This document shows positions 62,231 to 64,000 of a DNA stretch of 64,000 nt, piece after piece. Below the pieces are notes generated by a model. The model did no database searches, had not been told where the DNA came from, and worked only from the letters and a program-made list of their open reading frames with translations. Numbering within the stretch: the first letter of the stretch is position 1; the number at the start of each line of letters is the position of its first letter. The translations under genes were made by a program, and so were the position numbers. The stretch comes from Geodermatophilus telluris (GTDB taxonomy: Bacteria > Actinomycetota > Actinomycetes > Mycobacteriales > Geodermatophilaceae): NCBI RefSeq assembly GCF_900102745.1, contig NZ_FMZF01000001.1, positions 124,001-188,000 on the forward strand, written 5' to 3'.

Positions 62231-64000
62231 TCAGTGCCGGGAGTGGTCCCGGAACCCGCGGCCGGTCTTGCGGCCGAGGTACCCGGCGGTGACCAGGTGC
62301 TCGAGCAGCGGCGCGGGCGCGAAGCCGGGCTCGCGGAACTCGGTGTAGAGCTCGCGCTCGATCGCCAGCGACACGTCCAGGCCGACGACGTCGAGCAGCT
62401 CGAAGGGGCCCATCGGGTAGCCGCAGCCCACCTTCATCGCCGCGTCGATGTCGTCGGCGGTCGCGTAGTGCGCCTCGAGCATCTTCACCGCGTCGTTGAG
62501 GTAGGGGAACAGCAGGGCGTTGACGATGAACCCGGCGCGGTCCGAGCACGACACCGCGTGCTTGCCGAGCTGCGCGCAGACGGCGTGCGCGGTGGCCGCG
62601 ACGTCGGGCGCGGTGGCGATGGTGCTGACCACCTCGACCAGCTTCATCACCGGCGCCGGGTTGAAGAAGTGCAGGCCGACCACGTCGCCGGGGCGCTCGC
62701 TGGCCTTGGCGCACTCGATGACCGGCAGGCTCGACGTCGTCGTCGCGAGGACCGCGCCGGGCTTGGCGATCTCGCCCAGCGCGGCGAACAGCGCCTGCTT
62801 GACCGGCAGCGACTCGACGACGGCCTCGATCACCAGGTCGCGGTCGGCGAACTCGTCCAGGGACGTCGTCCCGCGGACCCGGCCCAGCACCTCGTCGCGG
62901 CCGGCCTCGTCGAGCCGGCCGCGGGCGACCTGCTTGTCCAGGGAGCGGCGCAGCGCGGTGAGGACCGCCTCGACCTTCTCCGGGGAGCGCGCCTGGAACA
63001 GCGTGTCGAAGCCGCCCTTGGCGACCACCTCGATGATGCCGGTGGCCATGGTCCCCGAGCCGACGACGCCCACCGTGGCGACCGGGCGGGCGCCCTCGGC
63101 GGCGCCGCCGGGGACGGGGGTCTGCTCGTCGGGCACGACCTCGGCGGAGTCGCGGCCGGCGTAGGTGTAGAAGCCGCGGCCGGACTTCCGGCCCAGCAGC
63201 CCCGCCGTCATCATCTGCTTGATGATCGGGCTGGGCGCGTGCAGCCGGTCGCGCGACTGCTTGTACATCGTGTCGAGGATCTCGTAGGCGGTGTCGATGC
63301 CGATGAGGTCCATGAGCGCCAGCGGGCCCATCGGCAGGCCGCAGCCCAGCCGCATGGCCGCGTCGAGGTCCTCGCGGCTGGCGTAGCGGTTCTCGTACAT
63401 GGCCACCGCGTGGTTGAGGTAGCCGAACAGCAGCGCGTTGGCGATGAAGCCGGCCTTGTCGCCGATGGTGACGTCGACCTTGCCCAGCCGGGCGGCCAGC
63501 GCCTCGACGTCCTCGATGACCGACGGCTCGGTGACGACGGTCCGCACCACCTCGACCAGTTTCATGACCGGCGCCGGGTTGAAGAAGTGCATCCCGATGA
63601 CCTTGCTCGGCCGGCCGGTGGCCACCGACAGCTCGGTCACCGACAGGCTGGAGGTGTTGGTCGCGAGGATGGTGTCCGGCGGGCAGATCTTGTCCAGCTG
63701 CGCGAACAGCTCGGTCTTGAGCTCCATCCGCTCGGGGACGGCCTCGACCACGAGCTCGGCCTGCGCCAGGTCCTCGAGCGCCGTGCTGAACCGGATCCGC
63801 CCGAGGATCGCGTCCCGCTCGCCGGCCTCCAGCTTGCCGCGCGCCACCGCGCGCCCGGTGGAGTGCTCGACGTGCGCGCGGCCCCGGGCCAGCGCCTCGT
63901 CGCCGATCTCCACGGCGGTCACCGACAGGCCCGCGCGGGCCAGCACCTCGGCGATGCCGGCACCCATGGTGCCCAGCCCCACCACGCCGACCTCGGTCAG
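62231..64000 (-). CDS. 3-hydroxyacyl(butyryl)-CoA dehydrogenase, tandem two-module (N-terminus beyond window)
   Basis: 589 residues are visible; the start codon lies outside the right edge. It oxidises 3-hydroxybutyryl-CoA to acetoacetyl-CoA, or the reverse, with NAD(P). It is two complete dehydrogenase modules in a row. Module 1 has VGLGTMGAGIAEVLARAG, TNTSSLSVTELSVATGRPSK, GMHFFNPAPVMKLVEVV and a C-terminal half with GLPMGPLALMDLIGIDTAYE. Module 2 repeats this from VGVVGSGTMATGIIEVVAKG through TTTSSLPVIECAKASERPGD and GLHFFNPAPVMKLVEVV to CGYPMGPFELLDVVGLDVSL. This ~590-residue tandem form is usual in actinobacteria (Streptomyces, from recall). It feeds the ethylmalonyl-CoA route together with thiolase and Ccr. 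Confidence 0.93.
   Translation of the reverse strand: MTEVGVVGLGTMGAGIAEVLARAGLSVTAVEIGDEALARGRAHVEHSTGRAVARGKLEAGERDAILGRIRFSTALEDLAQAELVVEAVPERMELKTELFAQLDKICPPDTILATNTSSLSVTELSVATGRPSKVIGMHFFNPAPVMKLVEVVRTVVTEPSVIEDVEALAARLGKVDVTIGDKAGFIANALLFGYLNHAVAMYENRYASREDLDAAMRLGCGLPMGPLALMDLIGIDTAYEILDTMYKQSRDRLHAPSPIIKQMMTAGLLGRKSGRGFYTYAGRDSAEVVPDEQTPVPGGAAEGARPVATVGVVGSGTMATGIIEVVAKGGFDTLFQARSPEKVEAVLTALRRSLDKQVARGRLDEAGRDEVLGRVRGTTSLDEFADRDLVIEAVVESLPVKQALFAALGEIAKPGAVLATTTSSLPVIECAKASERPGDVVGLHFFNPAPVMKLVEVVSTIATAPDVAATAHAVCAQLGKHAVSCSDRAGFIVNALLFPYLNDAVKMLEAHYATADDIDAAMKVGCGYPMGPFELLDVVGLDVSLAIERELYTEFREPGFAPAPLLEHLVTAGYLGRKTGRGFRDHSRH

Overview
The window is about 64 kb of very GC-rich (roughly 74% by eye), gene-dense chromosomal DNA from an actinobacterium. 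Codon use is uniform, many genes start with GTG, and adjacent genes often overlap by 4 bp. Many genes have a TANNNT-type -10 hexamer 6-8 nt before the start codon, which suggests leaderless mRNAs. The gene content (gatCAB-ligA-mnmA-iscS-etfBA order, a GlgE trehalose/glycogen cluster, crotonyl-CoA carboxylase/reductase, class F sortase) fits a Geodermatophilaceae-like soil actinobacterium. The family is an inference. I see no prophage, integrase, insertion sequence, CRISPR array, rRNA or tRNA. No gene-free stretch exceeds 300 bp; the longest is about 250 bp, at 56665-56915.

Layout. 1-2052: truncated membrane PAS-GGDEF-EAL protein. 2165-6401: ilvD, divergent from an XRE/MmyB-type regulator, then a small PH-domain membrane protein and a sorbosone-dehydrogenase-like lipoprotein. 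6512-21056: a conserved actinobacterial housekeeping block (gatC-gatA-small membrane ORF-gatB, ACT protein, ligA, MetE-like protein, secreted 5'-nucleotidase, mnmA, cysteine desulfurase). It is interrupted by a frameshifted DUF222/HNH (13E12-type) gene with a likely LexA box. 21221-23194: an FHA domain fused to a MICAL-like flavin monooxygenase, the least ordinary protein here. 23269-34477: etfBA, a cysteine desulfhydrase-like enzyme, a Ser/Thr kinase with an external beta-propeller, a four-gene ABC importer, enoyl-CoA hydratase and an orphan ABC ATPase. 34541-48724: alpha-glucan block with glgX, an FHA protein, glgP, and divergent from glgP the operon glgE-treS-mak-glgB. 48881-52888: zinc metallopeptidase lipoprotein, thioredoxin-TPR protein, MarR regulator, DUF559-type protein. 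52954-64000: phytoene-desaturase-like oxidoreductase, meaB, thiolase, methylmalonyl/ethylmalonyl-CoA epimerase, ccr, a DivIVA/FilP-like coiled-coil protein, a DUF4397 protein with a class F sortase, a small zinc-ribbon protein and a tandem 3-hydroxyacyl-CoA dehydrogenase running off the right edge.

How the genes work together. TreS and Mak make maltose-1-phosphate from trehalose. GlgE extends glucan with it and GlgB branches it, while GlgP and GlgX degrade the polymer, so one locus covers the whole cycle. At the right end, thiolase, 3-hydroxybutyryl-CoA dehydrogenase, Ccr, epimerase and the mutase chaperone MeaB are parts of the ethylmalonyl-CoA / methylmalonyl-CoA route. The FilP/Scy-like coiled-coil gene sits in the same neighbourhood. 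GatCAB, LigA, MnmA and cysteine desulfurase serve tRNA charging, DNA joining and tRNA thiolation.

Best candidates for something new: the FHA-monooxygenase fusion; the histone-tail-like extension on GlgB; the coupled two-helix membrane ORF inside gatCAB; the DUF4397/sortase pair with an unusual sorting signal; and the inverted-repeat operators before ccr and thiolase. All calls come from reading the sequence and recalling families; no database search was possible.
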